DNA of 48,926 nucleotides, from positions 1 through 48,926 of the forward strand of contig CAZEAN010000040.1 of NCBI GenBank assembly GCA_964510225.1, written 5' to 3'. The first letter of the stretch is position 1; each line of letters opens with the position of its first letter. This document shows positions 1-9,367 of the stretch, piece by piece. The position numbers and the translations under genes were made by a program. Source of the DNA: CAZEAN01 sp964510225. GTDB lineage: Bacteria > Planctomycetota > Planctomycetia > Isosphaerales > Isosphaeraceae. The notes beneath the pieces are model-generated. The model was not told where the DNA came from and made no database searches. It saw only the letters and a program-made list of their open reading frames with translations.

Positions 1-75
1 ATTGCCGAGTGTGCTGAGATCGGCCAGTTGGTCTGACTCCAGACGGTCCTGGATGGGTACGCCGATGAACCACCG

Positions 76-1707
76 GTGACAATCACACGGACCTTCCGGT
101 TGTTGAAGGATCGCGATGCGCTCGACCTCGCCTTTAGCTTCGAACTCCCCAAGGATGCCTCGAGCGATCGCTCGATCCGATACCGGCTCCATGGCCCTTC
201 CGGAATCCCAATCGAAGGCGAATGGTACTCCACAAATCTCCGGAACGCTTACTTCGCCAGCGCCGACGGCAACCTGATCACTCATTCGGCCAACGACATA
301 GTCAATGAAACCCCTGAAGATGAACTTGAGGCGCAGCGGAAACCGGGTTACGTCTGGTCGTCCAGTGCTGGTTCACTAGCCTTCTCGGGTGTCGAGAATC
401 AATACTTCGCCACGTTCCTGAAGCCGGAACCTAGTTCAGAAAACCTCCGGTCAGACGCGGTGATGACGGTTATTGATGCTGATCCCAACAAGAAACGGTC
501 CGCCGATGTCTCCGTCGACGTCACGTTTCCGAAACTTGAGGTCACCCCGGCACGCCCCGTGACTGATCGATTTGTGCTTTATGCCGGACCTAAAACTGAC
601 GAAGCCTTAGCTGCCTTTGGTGCTGAAGATCTCGCAACTTTCCGAAGAGCTGGGAGCATCCGGATCTGGATCCTCGGCCCGATTATTCGATTGTTCATAG
701 GGATTTACGAAGGACTCTTTAATCCAGCGGTAGAGTTCTTGTCCTACTGGGTCGTAGGTCCGCTCCTGGAGCGATCCTACGCCGCCACTGCTTGGATTGC
801 CGGGCTCTTTGGCGGAACACGCGGGAGCTACGGGATCGCGATCATCATCCTGACGATAATCGTCCGACTCGCAATGTTCCCGATTAGCCGCAAGCAAGCG
901 ATCTCCGCGAAGAAGACACAGCTCTTAAAACCCGAGATGGATAAGCTCCGTGAGAAGTTCAAGGACGACCCGCAACGGATGCAATCCGAGAACTTCAAGT
1001 TGATGCGCGAGTACGGGGTGAATCCCTTTGCGGGCTGCCTCCCGATGTTCCTTCAGATCCCGATCTTTATGACACTCTGGCGGACCTTGAACATCCGACT
1101 TGAACTCCGGCAGGCTGAGTTCCTCTGGATCGACAATCTCGCCGCCCCCGATATGCTCTTCAAGCTCCCGTTCACGATCCCAGTCCTCGGCGAGTATTTT
1201 AATCTCCTCCCGCTGCTGGTCATTGGCTTGATGCAGCTTCAGATGAAGCTCTTTACACCGCCAGCCCAGACATCCGAACAAGAAACGCAACAGAAGACGA
1301 TGCGGGTCATGATGATCGGGATGATGCTCTTCTTCTACCGGGTTCCCGCTGGGCTCGCCTTGTACTTTATCACCAGCAGCCTCTGGGCGGTCGGTGAACG
1401 ACTCCTCTTACCCAAGGTGGTGCTTGTCCCGAAACGTCGTGAAGGAGGCGAACCAGGTGACGCCAACGGGACATCTCCCGCTGGTGGTCCAAAGCCAGGC
1501 GGAGGCGGCTGGTTCTCTCGCAAAATCGAGGAGTTAATGAAAGAGGCCGAGCGTCAACGCATGCTCCGTGATGGAATGCCCAATCAACGTTCCGAAGCCC
1601 AATCAACCTCGCTCCGGAAACGACCGGCACCAACGGCCTCTACCCCTCCCCAAGAACGTCGGAACCCCAAGAAACGGGGTAAGACAAAACCCGGTAAACG
1701 ACGTTAG
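76..1707 (+). CDS. yidC: Membrane protein insertase YidC/Oxa1, N-terminus missing
   Basis: YidC inserts and folds proteins in the cytoplasmic membrane, alone or with SecYEG. The C-terminal half carries the Oxa1 core: hydrophobic segments from about residue 200, the helix ending in VRLAMFP near residue 265 (its Arg matches the conserved groove Arg), a cytoplasmic helical hairpin (KPEMDKLREKF), the segment GCLPMFLQIPIFMTLW, and a last membrane pair. A basic, low-complexity tail follows, which in this family can contact ribosomes. Only about 195 residues of the periplasmic P1 domain precede the core. The N-terminal signal-anchor helix is absent, so the GTG at 76 is probably not the true start. 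An in-frame TGA at 34-36 blocks extension in this frame. The next gene is mnmE, 79 bp downstream, a neighbourhood common in bacteria. Confidence 0.9.
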   Translation: MTITRTFRLLKDRDALDLAFSFELPKDASSDRSIRYRLHGPSGIPIEGEWYSTNLRNAYFASADGNLITHSANDIVNETPEDELEAQRKPGYVWSSSAGSLAFSGVENQYFATFLKPEPSSENLRSDAVMTVIDADPNKKRSADVSVDVTFPKLEVTPARPVTDRFVLYAGPKTDEALAAFGAEDLATFRRAGSIRIWILGPIIRLFIGIYEGLFNPAVEFLSYWVVGPLLERSYAATAWIAGLFGGTRGSYGIAIIILTIIVRLAMFPISRKQAISAKKTQLLKPEMDKLREKFKDDPQRMQSENFKLMREYGVNPFAGCLPMFLQIPIFMTLWRTLNIRLELRQAEFLWIDNLAAPDMLFKLPFTIPVLGEYFNLLPLLVIGLMQLQMKLFTPPAQTSEQETQQKTMRVMMIGMMLFFYRVPAGLALYFITSSLWAVGERLLLPKVVLVPKRREGGEPGDANGTSPAGGPKPGGGGWFSRKIEELMKEAERQRMLRDGMPNQRSEAQSTSLRKRPAPTASTPPQERRNPKKRGKTKPGKRR

Positions 1708-1786
1708 TGTAGTCCAGCGATCTCTTGGACCGCTCCGAGTCTAACGATCTAACAATACAATACCCCCTGATTGATCGATCGCCGCG

Positions 1787-3145
1787 ATGGCAACGCTCGA
1801 CGACCGTGACACAATCGCCGCGATCTCCAGCCCTCCAGGTCCCGGACTCCGTGGGATCGTCCGCCTCTCGGGATCAGAAGCGATTCCGATTATCCAGCGT
1901 CTTGTCACTCCATCCGAGCGCCAAGACCACCCAGCGAACCCGTCAACACCGTACCAGTTGACGGGGCAAGTTCAGTTCCTGGGCAGAGAGGTTCCGTCTT
2001 CGGTCCTGATCTGGCCCGGCTACAGAACATATACCGGCGAGCCAATTGCCGAGATCCAGACCACGGGCTCAGAACCAATCCTCCGAAGATTACTCGCGGA
2101 CTGTCTCCACCTCGGTGCCCGACTCGCCGAGCCAGGCGAATTCACCTTACGAGCATTCCTTTCGGGGCGAATCGACCTCACCCGAGCTGAAGCCGTTCAC
2201 GCAGTGATCGACGCCAAGTCGCCAGTACAACTCGAGCTGGCGCTCCGAGAACTCGCGGGAGGGCTCGCGGATGCTGTCACACAACTCCGTGACCGACTCC
2301 TCGATACCGTCGCCCACCTCGAAGCTGGGCTCGATTTTGTCGATGAAGCCGACGTCGACCCGATCTATCGGCAAACTCTCATTACTGAGATCCTTGACGT
2401 CCGTCAACATGTCAACCAACTGATCGATCGTCTCCAACTCCGTGATCGAGCTGAGTCGATCAGCCGAGTCGTGTTAGTAGGTCCACCCAACGCAGGTAAG
2501 AGTCGACTCTTCAATGCCCTCCTGGGTAAAGAACAGGCGATTGTTGCTCCGATTGCTGGAACCACTCGTGATGATCTCAACGCTCTCTGCAACTGTAAAG
2601 GTATCCCCATTGAGCTGATCGACACCGCTGGTATCGAAGCCCCTCGAAATCTGATTGAGGAGCAGGCCCAGACCAGACGAATGGAACGCATTAACAAGGC
2701 TGATCTCTTGCTCGTTTGCCGATCCCCCGACACACCCGAACCGCAAACCCAAGACCTTCCTGCCGGGCTCCCGCAACTCTTGATCTGGACCAAGGCCGAC
2801 CTTGCCCCCTTACCCGCGACGGAATCCGATTCGGCGATTCCAACCAGTGCTACAGCGGGTACGGGGATCACCGAATTGAGAGCAGCGATCGCTCAGCAGT
2901 TAACTACGGTTGAGAAGACGACCCAGAATCAGGTTGGCCTCAACTCCGTCCGCTGTCGTGATGGTCTGGAATCATCGGCAACCGCAATCGATCGAGCCAT
3001 CCAAGCGATGGAGATCGGGGGGACTGACGAGCTAGTCGCGGTCGATTTACGGTTGGCAATCGATGAACTCGGACGGATCGTCGGACTCGGACTCCAGGAT
3101 GAGATACTCGATCGCATTTTCAAACGCTTTTGTATTGGTAAATAA
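1787..3145 (+). CDS. mnmE: tRNA modification GTPase MnmE
   Basis: MnmE, with MnmG, places the (carboxymethyl)aminomethyl group on C5 of wobble uridine 34 in several tRNAs. The 452-residue product has the normal family length. It opens with the folate-binding domain (start MATLDDRDTIAAISSPPG) and has a helical middle region. The inserted G domain shows the P-loop GPPNAGKS near residues 231-238, the switch threonines in AGTTRDD, DTAG near 279 and TKAD in place of the usual NKxD near 335. The protein ends in the family signature FCIGK, whose Cys is required for modification. It lies 79 bp after yidC on the same strand, which is a conserved bacterial arrangement. Nothing suggests damage. Confidence 0.97.
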   Translation: MATLDDRDTIAAISSPPGPGLRGIVRLSGSEAIPIIQRLVTPSERQDHPANPSTPYQLTGQVQFLGREVPSSVLIWPGYRTYTGEPIAEIQTTGSEPILRRLLADCLHLGARLAEPGEFTLRAFLSGRIDLTRAEAVHAVIDAKSPVQLELALRELAGGLADAVTQLRDRLLDTVAHLEAGLDFVDEADVDPIYRQTLITEILDVRQHVNQLIDRLQLRDRAESISRVVLVGPPNAGKSRLFNALLGKEQAIVAPIAGTTRDDLNALCNCKGIPIELIDTAGIEAPRNLIEEQAQTRRMERINKADLLLVCRSPDTPEPQTQDLPAGLPQLLIWTKADLAPLPATESDSAIPTSATAGTGITELRAAIAQQLTTVEKTTQNQVGLNSVRCRDGLESSATAIDRAIQAMEIGGTDELVAVDLRLAIDELGRIVGLGLQDEILDRIFKRFCIGK

Positions 3146-3293
3146 GAAAACTCATTGTCGTCACATCCATCCCAATCTCCGATTGAAGGGACGAGCCTCT
3201 TGCGTCCTGCCTCGAAATCGATCAGACCGGAGTTCGATTCGCCGCTGTAACCAGAGGACCAATCGACCTACAATCGAACCTCGGAGTGACCTC

Positions 3294-4997
3294 ATGAGAA
3301 GACTGATTCGATACACCGGGATCTTGGTCATGACTGTCTTCGCTGCCGGTACAAGTGCCTACTGCCACGATCGACCGACGGGACCAATCAATAAGTCACG
3401 CTCCGCAGTACTCGCGCGCAATGGGATGGCCGCCACCAGTCATCCGCTCGCAGTACAGGCTGCCGTCCGAGTCCTCCAAGAGGGAGGTAATGCGATCGAT
3501 GCCGCCATCGCTGCAAACGCTGTGATCGGAGTTGTCGAGCCAATGAGTTGTGGCATTGGCGGTGATCTCTTTGCAATCGTTTGGGACCAGGAAGCAAGGG
3601 AGCTGTACGGACTCAACGCCAGTGGTCGGGCCCCCTACAAAGCAACCATCGATTACTATCGTGCTCAAGGACTCGAACAGATTCCAACTTATGGCCCGTT
3701 GAGTTGGTCAGTACCGGGTTGTGTGGATGGCTGGGTTACTCTCCATGAACGCTTCGGCTCGCTACCGATGGAGCGAATCTTGGAACCCGCAATCCAGTAC
3801 GCTGAGGAAGGCTTTCCCGTTAGTGAAATCATCGGCGGAAGCTGGCGAGGCTCACAAGGCCGTCTCGCTGAGATACCGACTTCCACCGCATGCTACCTTC
3901 CTGATGGCAAGGCTCCTAAATTTGGTGAGATATTGCAGAATCCTGGCCTCGCGGGAACACTCCGGACGATTGCTGCGCAGGGGGGCGATGCATTCTATCG
4001 GGGGCCTCTAACCAAGGTCATGGTGGAGTACTCGGACGCGGTTGGGGGCCTCTTCGCGGAGAGTGATTTCGACGACCACAGAAGTACTTGGATTCCTCCG
4101 GTCACGACGAACTATCGAGGCTTTGACATCTGGGAGTTGCCCCCGAACGGTCAAGGGATCGCTGCCCTCCAGATGCTCAACCTCTTAGAGCCCTATGACC
4201 TGGCTTCACTCGGGCACAATACACCGGAAACACTTCACCTCATGATCGAAGCCAAAAAGCTCGTCTTTGAAGACCGAGCAAAGTACTATGCGGATCTGGA
4301 ATTCGCCAACGTGCCGGTTGACACCCTGATCTCAAAGGAATACGCAGCAGAACGTGGAACACTGATATCGAGTGAACAGGCGATGGCCGCTCCCGAAGCG
4401 GGCAAGATACCCGAGAGTGACACCATTTACCTTACTGTTACCGATGGCCAAGGGAACTCCGTGAGTCTGATCCAGAGCATCTTCCACGGGTTCGGCTCAC
4501 AACATGTGCCGGGTAACCTGGGATTTGCACTCCAGAACCGTGGCGCATTATTCTCACTCGACCCAGATCACAGGAACCGACTTGAACCGCACAAGCGTCC
4601 TTTCCACACCATCATCCCGGGATTTGTGACGAAGGATGGAAAGCCCTGGCTCAGTTTCGGGGTGATGGGAGGTGATATGCAACCCCAAGGTCACGTCCAA
4701 GTGCTCTGCAACATGATCGACTTCGGAATGGATCCCCAAGAAGCGGGTGAGGCTCCTCGGTTTCGTCATTATGGCTCCTCCGAACCGACCGGCGTTCCCA
4801 ATGATGGTGCTGGAGCAGTATCCCTTGAGTCTGGTATTGGACCAGAAGTCCGCCAGGCATTGGAAGCTCGCGGTCACACGATCACCGATCAACCCGGTGG
4901 CTATGGTGGTTACCAGGCAATCCGCATCGACCTGGACCGTGGCGTGCTGATCGGCGGTTCTGATCCTCGGAAAGATGGCGCAGCGATGGGTTATTAG
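3294..4997 (+). CDS. ggt: Gamma-glutamyltransferase (gamma-glutamyltranspeptidase), exported
   Basis: GGT cleaves gamma-glutamyl bonds of glutathione and related compounds and belongs to the N-terminal nucleophile hydrolases. The ATG at 3294 is chosen because a hydrophobic signal peptide follows directly (LIRYTGILVMTVFAAGTSAYC) and GGAG lies 8 bases upstream; the frame stays open upstream but overlaps mnmE. Family landmarks include HPLAVQAAVRVLQEGGNAID, SCGIGGD and a C-terminal GGSDPRKDGAAMGY. The proenzyme is expected to self-cleave before Thr377 in ESDTIYLTV, which aligns with the catalytic Thr of the family. The 567-residue length is typical. It is probably periplasmic. It converges on a DUF1501 gene and stands alone as a transcription unit. 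Confidence 0.93.
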   Translation: MRRLIRYTGILVMTVFAAGTSAYCHDRPTGPINKSRSAVLARNGMAATSHPLAVQAAVRVLQEGGNAIDAAIAANAVIGVVEPMSCGIGGDLFAIVWDQEARELYGLNASGRAPYKATIDYYRAQGLEQIPTYGPLSWSVPGCVDGWVTLHERFGSLPMERILEPAIQYAEEGFPVSEIIGGSWRGSQGRLAEIPTSTACYLPDGKAPKFGEILQNPGLAGTLRTIAAQGGDAFYRGPLTKVMVEYSDAVGGLFAESDFDDHRSTWIPPVTTNYRGFDIWELPPNGQGIAALQMLNLLEPYDLASLGHNTPETLHLMIEAKKLVFEDRAKYYADLEFANVPVDTLISKEYAAERGTLISSEQAMAAPEAGKIPESDTIYLTVTDGQGNSVSLIQSIFHGFGSQHVPGNLGFALQNRGALFSLDPDHRNRLEPHKRPFHTIIPGFVTKDGKPWLSFGVMGGDMQPQGHVQVLCNMIDFGMDPQEAGEAPRFRHYGSSEPTGVPNDGAGAVSLESGIGPEVRQALEARGHTITDQPGGYGGYQAIRIDLDRGVLIGGSDPRKDGAAMGY

Positions 4998-5035
4998 GAC
5001 CGTACGCAATGTAACACCACGTCGACAACAGTTCC

Positions 5036-6484
5036 TCAGGCAAGCAGTTCGTTGATGACCTGGCCGCCGAACTGGGAGAGCTGCTTGAATCTTCCTGAAT
5101 GGAAGTAGGTCAATTTGCTATCATCCAGTCCAAGGAGGTGTAGTAACGTGACATGGAGGTCACGAATCGGATGAACACACTCCACTGCCTCAGCCCCAAT
5201 CTCATCGGTCGCACCGATTGTCTCACCGGCGTTAACTCCACCACCAGCGAGCCAGACCGTCATCGCCTGAGCATTGTGGTCGCGACCATAGGCAATCCCA
5301 CCGCGGACGCCGTTGTCGGGACTCCGACCAAACTCACCACACCAGACGATCAAGGTCTCGTCCAGGAGGCTTCGGCGCTTAAGATCGCTGATGAGACCTG
5401 CGATCGGTTTGTCCACGCCACGGACCAACTTCGCATGAGCGCGGCCAATGTCATCATGGCTGTCCCAGGTCCCGTTGTAGAGCTGGACAAACCGCACGCC
5501 ACGTTCCACAAGTCTTCGGGCGAGAAGACACTTCCGACCGAACGTATCCGTTGCTTCCTCACCAATCCCATAGTGTTGGAGCGTTGCCTCATCCTCTCCT
5601 TCTAGGTCGAGGAGTTCGGGGACGGTCGCTTGCATTCTGAAGGCGAGTTCATAGCTCGCAACCCGGGCAGACAGCTCATCGCGATCCGCTTCGAACTGCG
5701 CTTCGAGATGGCGACGGTTCAGTCGTTCGAGGAAGTCGAGATTAGCTCGTTGGTGTGCCTGGGTGATACCTGAAGGTGGCTCAAGGTCAAGGATCGGCGT
5801 TCCGGACGGGCGCAAGGTCGTCCCTTGATAGAGCGCGGGAAGAAACCCGTTTCCCCAGTTCGCTGGTCCTCCTTGCGGATAGGAAAGTTCCGGCAGCACC
5901 ACAAAGCCAGGTAAATCCTGGTTCTCTGTACCGAGACCGTAGGTCACCCATGACCCTACCGCCGGATCACCACCGAACCGGTTTCCCGTATTGATGTGAT
6001 AGAGTGCCGTCGGGTGGTTGACTGATTCCGCTTGGAGCCCTCGGAAGAAGCAAATCTCATCGGCAACACCAGCGAGATGCTCCCAATCCGTCGACATGGC
6101 CGCACCCGATTGTCCAACAGATCGGAACTTAAAAGGACTCGCAACATAGTACCGCTTGCCCGAGGACATTGCCGACTGCTCTTCCCCAGAGCGCTGGAAC
6201 TCATTCAAGTGCAGTTGGTTGAGCTTCGGTTTGGGGTCGAACGTATCAATATGACTCGGGCCACCTTCCATCGTCAGGAAGATGCATGATTTTGCTCGCC
6301 TCTGATGGTGCGGTGACTTCGGGAGCATCTCGGAAGCAGTGGAACCTTCTTCCAGCATTGCAGCATGACCCTGATCCTCACTCAGGAGTGCTGAAAGTGC
6401 AACACCACCGAGTCCTGCACCGAGACCAAAGAGGACTTCACGACGTGACTTCAAAGCCGATAGACGATCTGATGGATAGTTCAA
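5036..6484 (-). CDS. DUF1501 protein, Tat-exported
   Basis: The 482-residue product belongs to the DUF1501 family, which is greatly expanded in planctomycetes and adopts a sulfatase/alkaline-phosphatase-like fold; its biochemical role is unsettled. A twin-arginine signal is clear (SRREVLFGLGAGLGG, Arg14-Arg15), pointing to export in a folded state. Family motifs include FLTMEGGPSHIDTFDPKP, the HINTGNRFGGDPAVGSWV segment and IVWCGEFGRSP near residue 360. The start is TTG at 6482-6484, supported by AGGAG 8 bases upstream; no better ATG lies before the Tat motif. It is the last gene of a minus-strand run and follows a PSCyt1/DUF1553 gene by 73 bp, the standard pairing of these two families. Confidence 0.92.
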   Translation of the reverse strand: MNYPSDRLSALKSRREVLFGLGAGLGGVALSALLSEDQGHAAMLEEGSTASEMLPKSPHHQRRAKSCIFLTMEGGPSHIDTFDPKPKLNQLHLNEFQRSGEEQSAMSSGKRYYVASPFKFRSVGQSGAAMSTDWEHLAGVADEICFFRGLQAESVNHPTALYHINTGNRFGGDPAVGSWVTYGLGTENQDLPGFVVLPELSYPQGGPANWGNGFLPALYQGTTLRPSGTPILDLEPPSGITQAHQRANLDFLERLNRRHLEAQFEADRDELSARVASYELAFRMQATVPELLDLEGEDEATLQHYGIGEEATDTFGRKCLLARRLVERGVRFVQLYNGTWDSHDDIGRAHAKLVRGVDKPIAGLISDLKRRSLLDETLIVWCGEFGRSPDNGVRGGIAYGRDHNAQAMTVWLAGGGVNAGETIGATDEIGAEAVECVHPIRDLHVTLLHLLGLDDSKLTYFHSGRFKQLSQFGGQVINELLA

Positions 6485-6557
6485 GGGTCTCTCTCCTGGT
6501 AGCGATGATCAGGGTGTAGTCAGGGAGTTCAACTACAAGTGCGGGGAGACTCCCAGA

Positions 6558-9365
6558 TCAGTCAACGTAAAGGAAGGGGTTACTGTTGAAGAGCACGAGA
6601 CAGAGGTCGGCGAGCCCACGAACTTCAGGCGGCAATACCTCAGGCTTTACATTGGTCACATACATGCCGTTTAGCTCAAGTTCTTCGGTGAACTCGAAGG
6701 TTTCACCACTGATCTCTTCAACTGCCCGACGGGTAACTTCAGTCGGAATCGCTCTTAGTGATAGCGTAAACTCGGCGTGACGTGCGGTCATGGCCTCCCA
6801 ATGTGCAAGGAGATCATCGAGATCTTCAGCAGAAGGCTCTGCGCCCGTTGTCCGTTTGAAAGCATCACGGACTGCCTGGGAACGATCGCTCCCGTGATCA
6901 ATGAGGTCCACCGCCATCGCCAATGCACGATCGTACGACTCTTGACTATTCAGGAGCGTCAGAGCTTGTGGTGCGACGGTAGAGGACGGACGCCCTGCAC
7001 AGGATTCATCCGGACTCGGCTGATTGAAGACAGTGAGAAAGGGATCTCGCTGTCCTCGGATGGTGATCGCGTAGAGGGTTCGGCGATGACGTTGCGCAGG
7101 GTCGGGCGACGGTTGGTAAGCCGGAGCGTATGTACCCATGATCATCCGAGGTTGGAGTGCTACCTCTTGGTTGATGTCAGGACGGACAGGGACACCGCCG
7201 ATCACACGATTCAACTCGTGTGATGCTGCGAGCATCGCGTCACGGAGTTCTTCCACTGAAAGCCTCCGAGGCCGAAAGCGGGCCAGGCTTTCACCTTTCG
7301 GATCAAGCCGTCTCAACAGCTCGGGGTCAGGATGAACTGTACTCCTCGAGTAGGCATCACTCATCATAATGAGACGATGAAGATCTTTGATCGACCAACC
7401 CCGTTCAATGAACTCGGAAGCAAGCCAATCAAGCAACTGCGGATGCGTTGGCTTCGATCCCATTGTTCCGAAGTTGTTTGCAGTACGCACAAGACCTCGA
7501 CCAAAATGCCACTGCCAGACACGATTAACCATGACTCGAGCAGGTAGTGGGTTCTCCGGATCTGTCATCCATGCGGCAAACGCCTGACGACGACCCGTTG
7601 GTGTCTCAGGGATCTCCACGATTGGTCTCGCTTCCGTCCCGTCTTCTCGGAGTGGAACACAACTCAAGGGTGCGGGTGACACAGGAGTCGAGGGTGAAAA
7701 CAGATCACCCCCAGTGAGAATCGCAGTTTCTTCGAGTATACCTGTCTTCAGGATATTGTGTGGGGCCTGGATCCTTCCGCTGATGTTCTGCTGCAGTCGT
7801 GTACCGCCACTGTATACGGAGTAGGCAATCGGTCGGTACCGATCGAGTTCCCAACTGTGCCGGGTGATATACTTCCGAGCGATCCGGTCTAGACCAAGAT
7901 CTTCTGGTGTGAGCCCGATCCGGAGAGGTGCAATCTCATCGGAGGGTACACCTTGTCGCTCTTTCTTCCCACGCGTGTCGTACTCCAGCCCTCGATTCGC
8001 ATACCAGGCCCGTTCTGCTACTTGCTCTTTATTCCTAATCGACTTTAAGAGCGCCTGGTAACGCTTGAGTCGCTCTTGCAAATACGGTCGTTCGTCGAAG
8101 CCAGCGCTCGTGTTTTCCGAGGGTAGGAACTTGGCATCACGATCGGCAAACTGTGTCGTGGCGAAGACTGACTGGATGCTGTAGTAGTCTTGTGTCGGAA
8201 TAGGATCAAACTTGTGGTCGTGGCAACGTGCACATTGCAATGGATGTGCGAGAAAGACCTGGCCAACCGCATCGGTCACGTCGTCAAGAAACTGTTGACG
8301 TGTCACTTTGGCAACACTCATCCCGGTTTGTTCCCAAGGCCCCATCCTCAGGAAGCCTACTCCGATCAACGCTTCGGTGTCATCAGGTGCGATTTCGTCA
8401 CCAGCAAGTTGTTCGGCCACGAACCGATCGTAGGGCCGGTCTTCATTGAGGGCACGGACCACATAATCACGGTAACGCCAAGCATTGGGTCGCTCATAAT
8501 CATTCGCGAATCCAGCCGTATCGGCATAGCGTGTTACATCGAGCCAATGACGCCCCCACCGTTCACCGTATGCTGGTGACGCCAAGAGGCGATCGAGAAG
8601 CTCTCCAAACGCAATCGCATCGGGTCGAGGGTCATTGAAGAAGCGATCAACCTCCGCTGGTGCGGGAGGTAGGCCAAGAAGATCAAACGAAGCACGACGG
8701 ATCAGAGTCGTACGGTCTGCTCGAGGCCCGGGTTCAAGTCCTAATTCGCGGAGTCTCCGGTTCACAAATGCATCGATCGGGTTCACGCCCATCTGATCCA
8801 GCGACGGAACTGCCGGTCTCTGGATTCGACGGTAGGCCCAAAGGTCTTCCCGACGATACCGCCGGTTCGTCCAGTCCTCCGAGAGCCCTCCACTGGTGGA
8901 AACGACAACACCCTCGGCATACGTTGCACGAATCGCCTCGATGGTCGGCTCATCAGGCCAGGGCGCACCCGCATTAATCCAGTCACGGATCTGCCAAGTC
9001 TGTTCTTCAGTTAGCTTGTCCGACTCCTTAGGGGGCATCTCAAAGCCTGGCTCCGTCCGCTTTACTGTATAATACAGCGGACTGAACTCTGCTTCCGAAG
9101 GCTCAATCGCTGGCCCCTGGATATCCCCTCCCTCCAGCATCCCCTCACGTGTCGTGAGATTAAGCCCTCCCTTGATGTTTTCTGGGTCATCCCCATGGCA
9201 AGCAAAGCACTTCGACACAAGAAGAGGCTTTACCGCAGTAGCAAACAAAATCTCTGCTTCAGTTGGTTCGTCACCTCTCGCTGGTTGTATCGAAACGAGT
9301 GTGAGACCGAAGGCGAGAGTGAAGCCGAACAGGAACCGTCGGTCGAATGTGTTGCATTGATCCAT
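6558..9365 (-). CDS. PSCyt1/DUF1549/DUF1553 haem-motif protein
   Basis: This large exported protein of planctomycetes has the order signal peptide, PSCyt1, DUF1549, DUF1553. A CFACH motif (CxxCH, one c-type haem site) stands near residue 55, followed by MPP and a WINAGAPWP end typical of the planctomycete cytochrome domain. DUF1549 begins at NPIDAFVNRRL and DUF1553 covers NRVWQWHFGRGLV to the C-terminus. Such proteins are proposed to act in polysaccharide breakdown or electron transfer, but this is not settled. The frame also allows a TTG at 9371, but the ATG at 9363-9365 fits the GAGG upstream better. That ATG sits only 2 bases after the stop of the upstream phosphodiester glycosidase gene, suggesting translational coupling. 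Confidence 0.9.
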   Translation of the reverse strand: MDQCNTFDRRFLFGFTLAFGLTLVSIQPARGDEPTEAEILFATAVKPLLVSKCFACHGDDPENIKGGLNLTTREGMLEGGDIQGPAIEPSEAEFSPLYYTVKRTEPGFEMPPKESDKLTEEQTWQIRDWINAGAPWPDEPTIEAIRATYAEGVVVSTSGGLSEDWTNRRYRREDLWAYRRIQRPAVPSLDQMGVNPIDAFVNRRLRELGLEPGPRADRTTLIRRASFDLLGLPPAPAEVDRFFNDPRPDAIAFGELLDRLLASPAYGERWGRHWLDVTRYADTAGFANDYERPNAWRYRDYVVRALNEDRPYDRFVAEQLAGDEIAPDDTEALIGVGFLRMGPWEQTGMSVAKVTRQQFLDDVTDAVGQVFLAHPLQCARCHDHKFDPIPTQDYYSIQSVFATTQFADRDAKFLPSENTSAGFDERPYLQERLKRYQALLKSIRNKEQVAERAWYANRGLEYDTRGKKERQGVPSDEIAPLRIGLTPEDLGLDRIARKYITRHSWELDRYRPIAYSVYSGGTRLQQNISGRIQAPHNILKTGILEETAILTGGDLFSPSTPVSPAPLSCVPLREDGTEARPIVEIPETPTGRRQAFAAWMTDPENPLPARVMVNRVWQWHFGRGLVRTANNFGTMGSKPTHPQLLDWLASEFIERGWSIKDLHRLIMMSDAYSRSTVHPDPELLRRLDPKGESLARFRPRRLSVEELRDAMLAASHELNRVIGGVPVRPDINQEVALQPRMIMGTYAPAYQPSPDPAQRHRRTLYAITIRGQRDPFLTVFNQPSPDESCAGRPSSTVAPQALTLLNSQESYDRALAMAVDLIDHGSDRSQAVRDAFKRTTGAEPSAEDLDDLLAHWEAMTARHAEFTLSLRAIPTEVTRRAVEEISGETFEFTEELELNGMYVTNVKPEVLPPEVRGLADLCLVLFNSNPFLYVD

Positions 9366-9367
9366 GA

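Noticed and set aside
1..3145. Possible replication origin next to yidC-mnmE
   Set aside because: Although these genes often lie near oriC in bacteria, no dnaA, dnaN, rpmH or rnpA, no DnaA-box cluster and no AT-rich unwinding region are seen here.
3220..3250. tRNA T-arm-like sequence GGAGTTCGATTCGCC between mnmE and ggt
   Set aside because: The T-stem has a mismatch and no matching acceptor, D or anticodon arms are found upstream; the CCA-like end does not fit.
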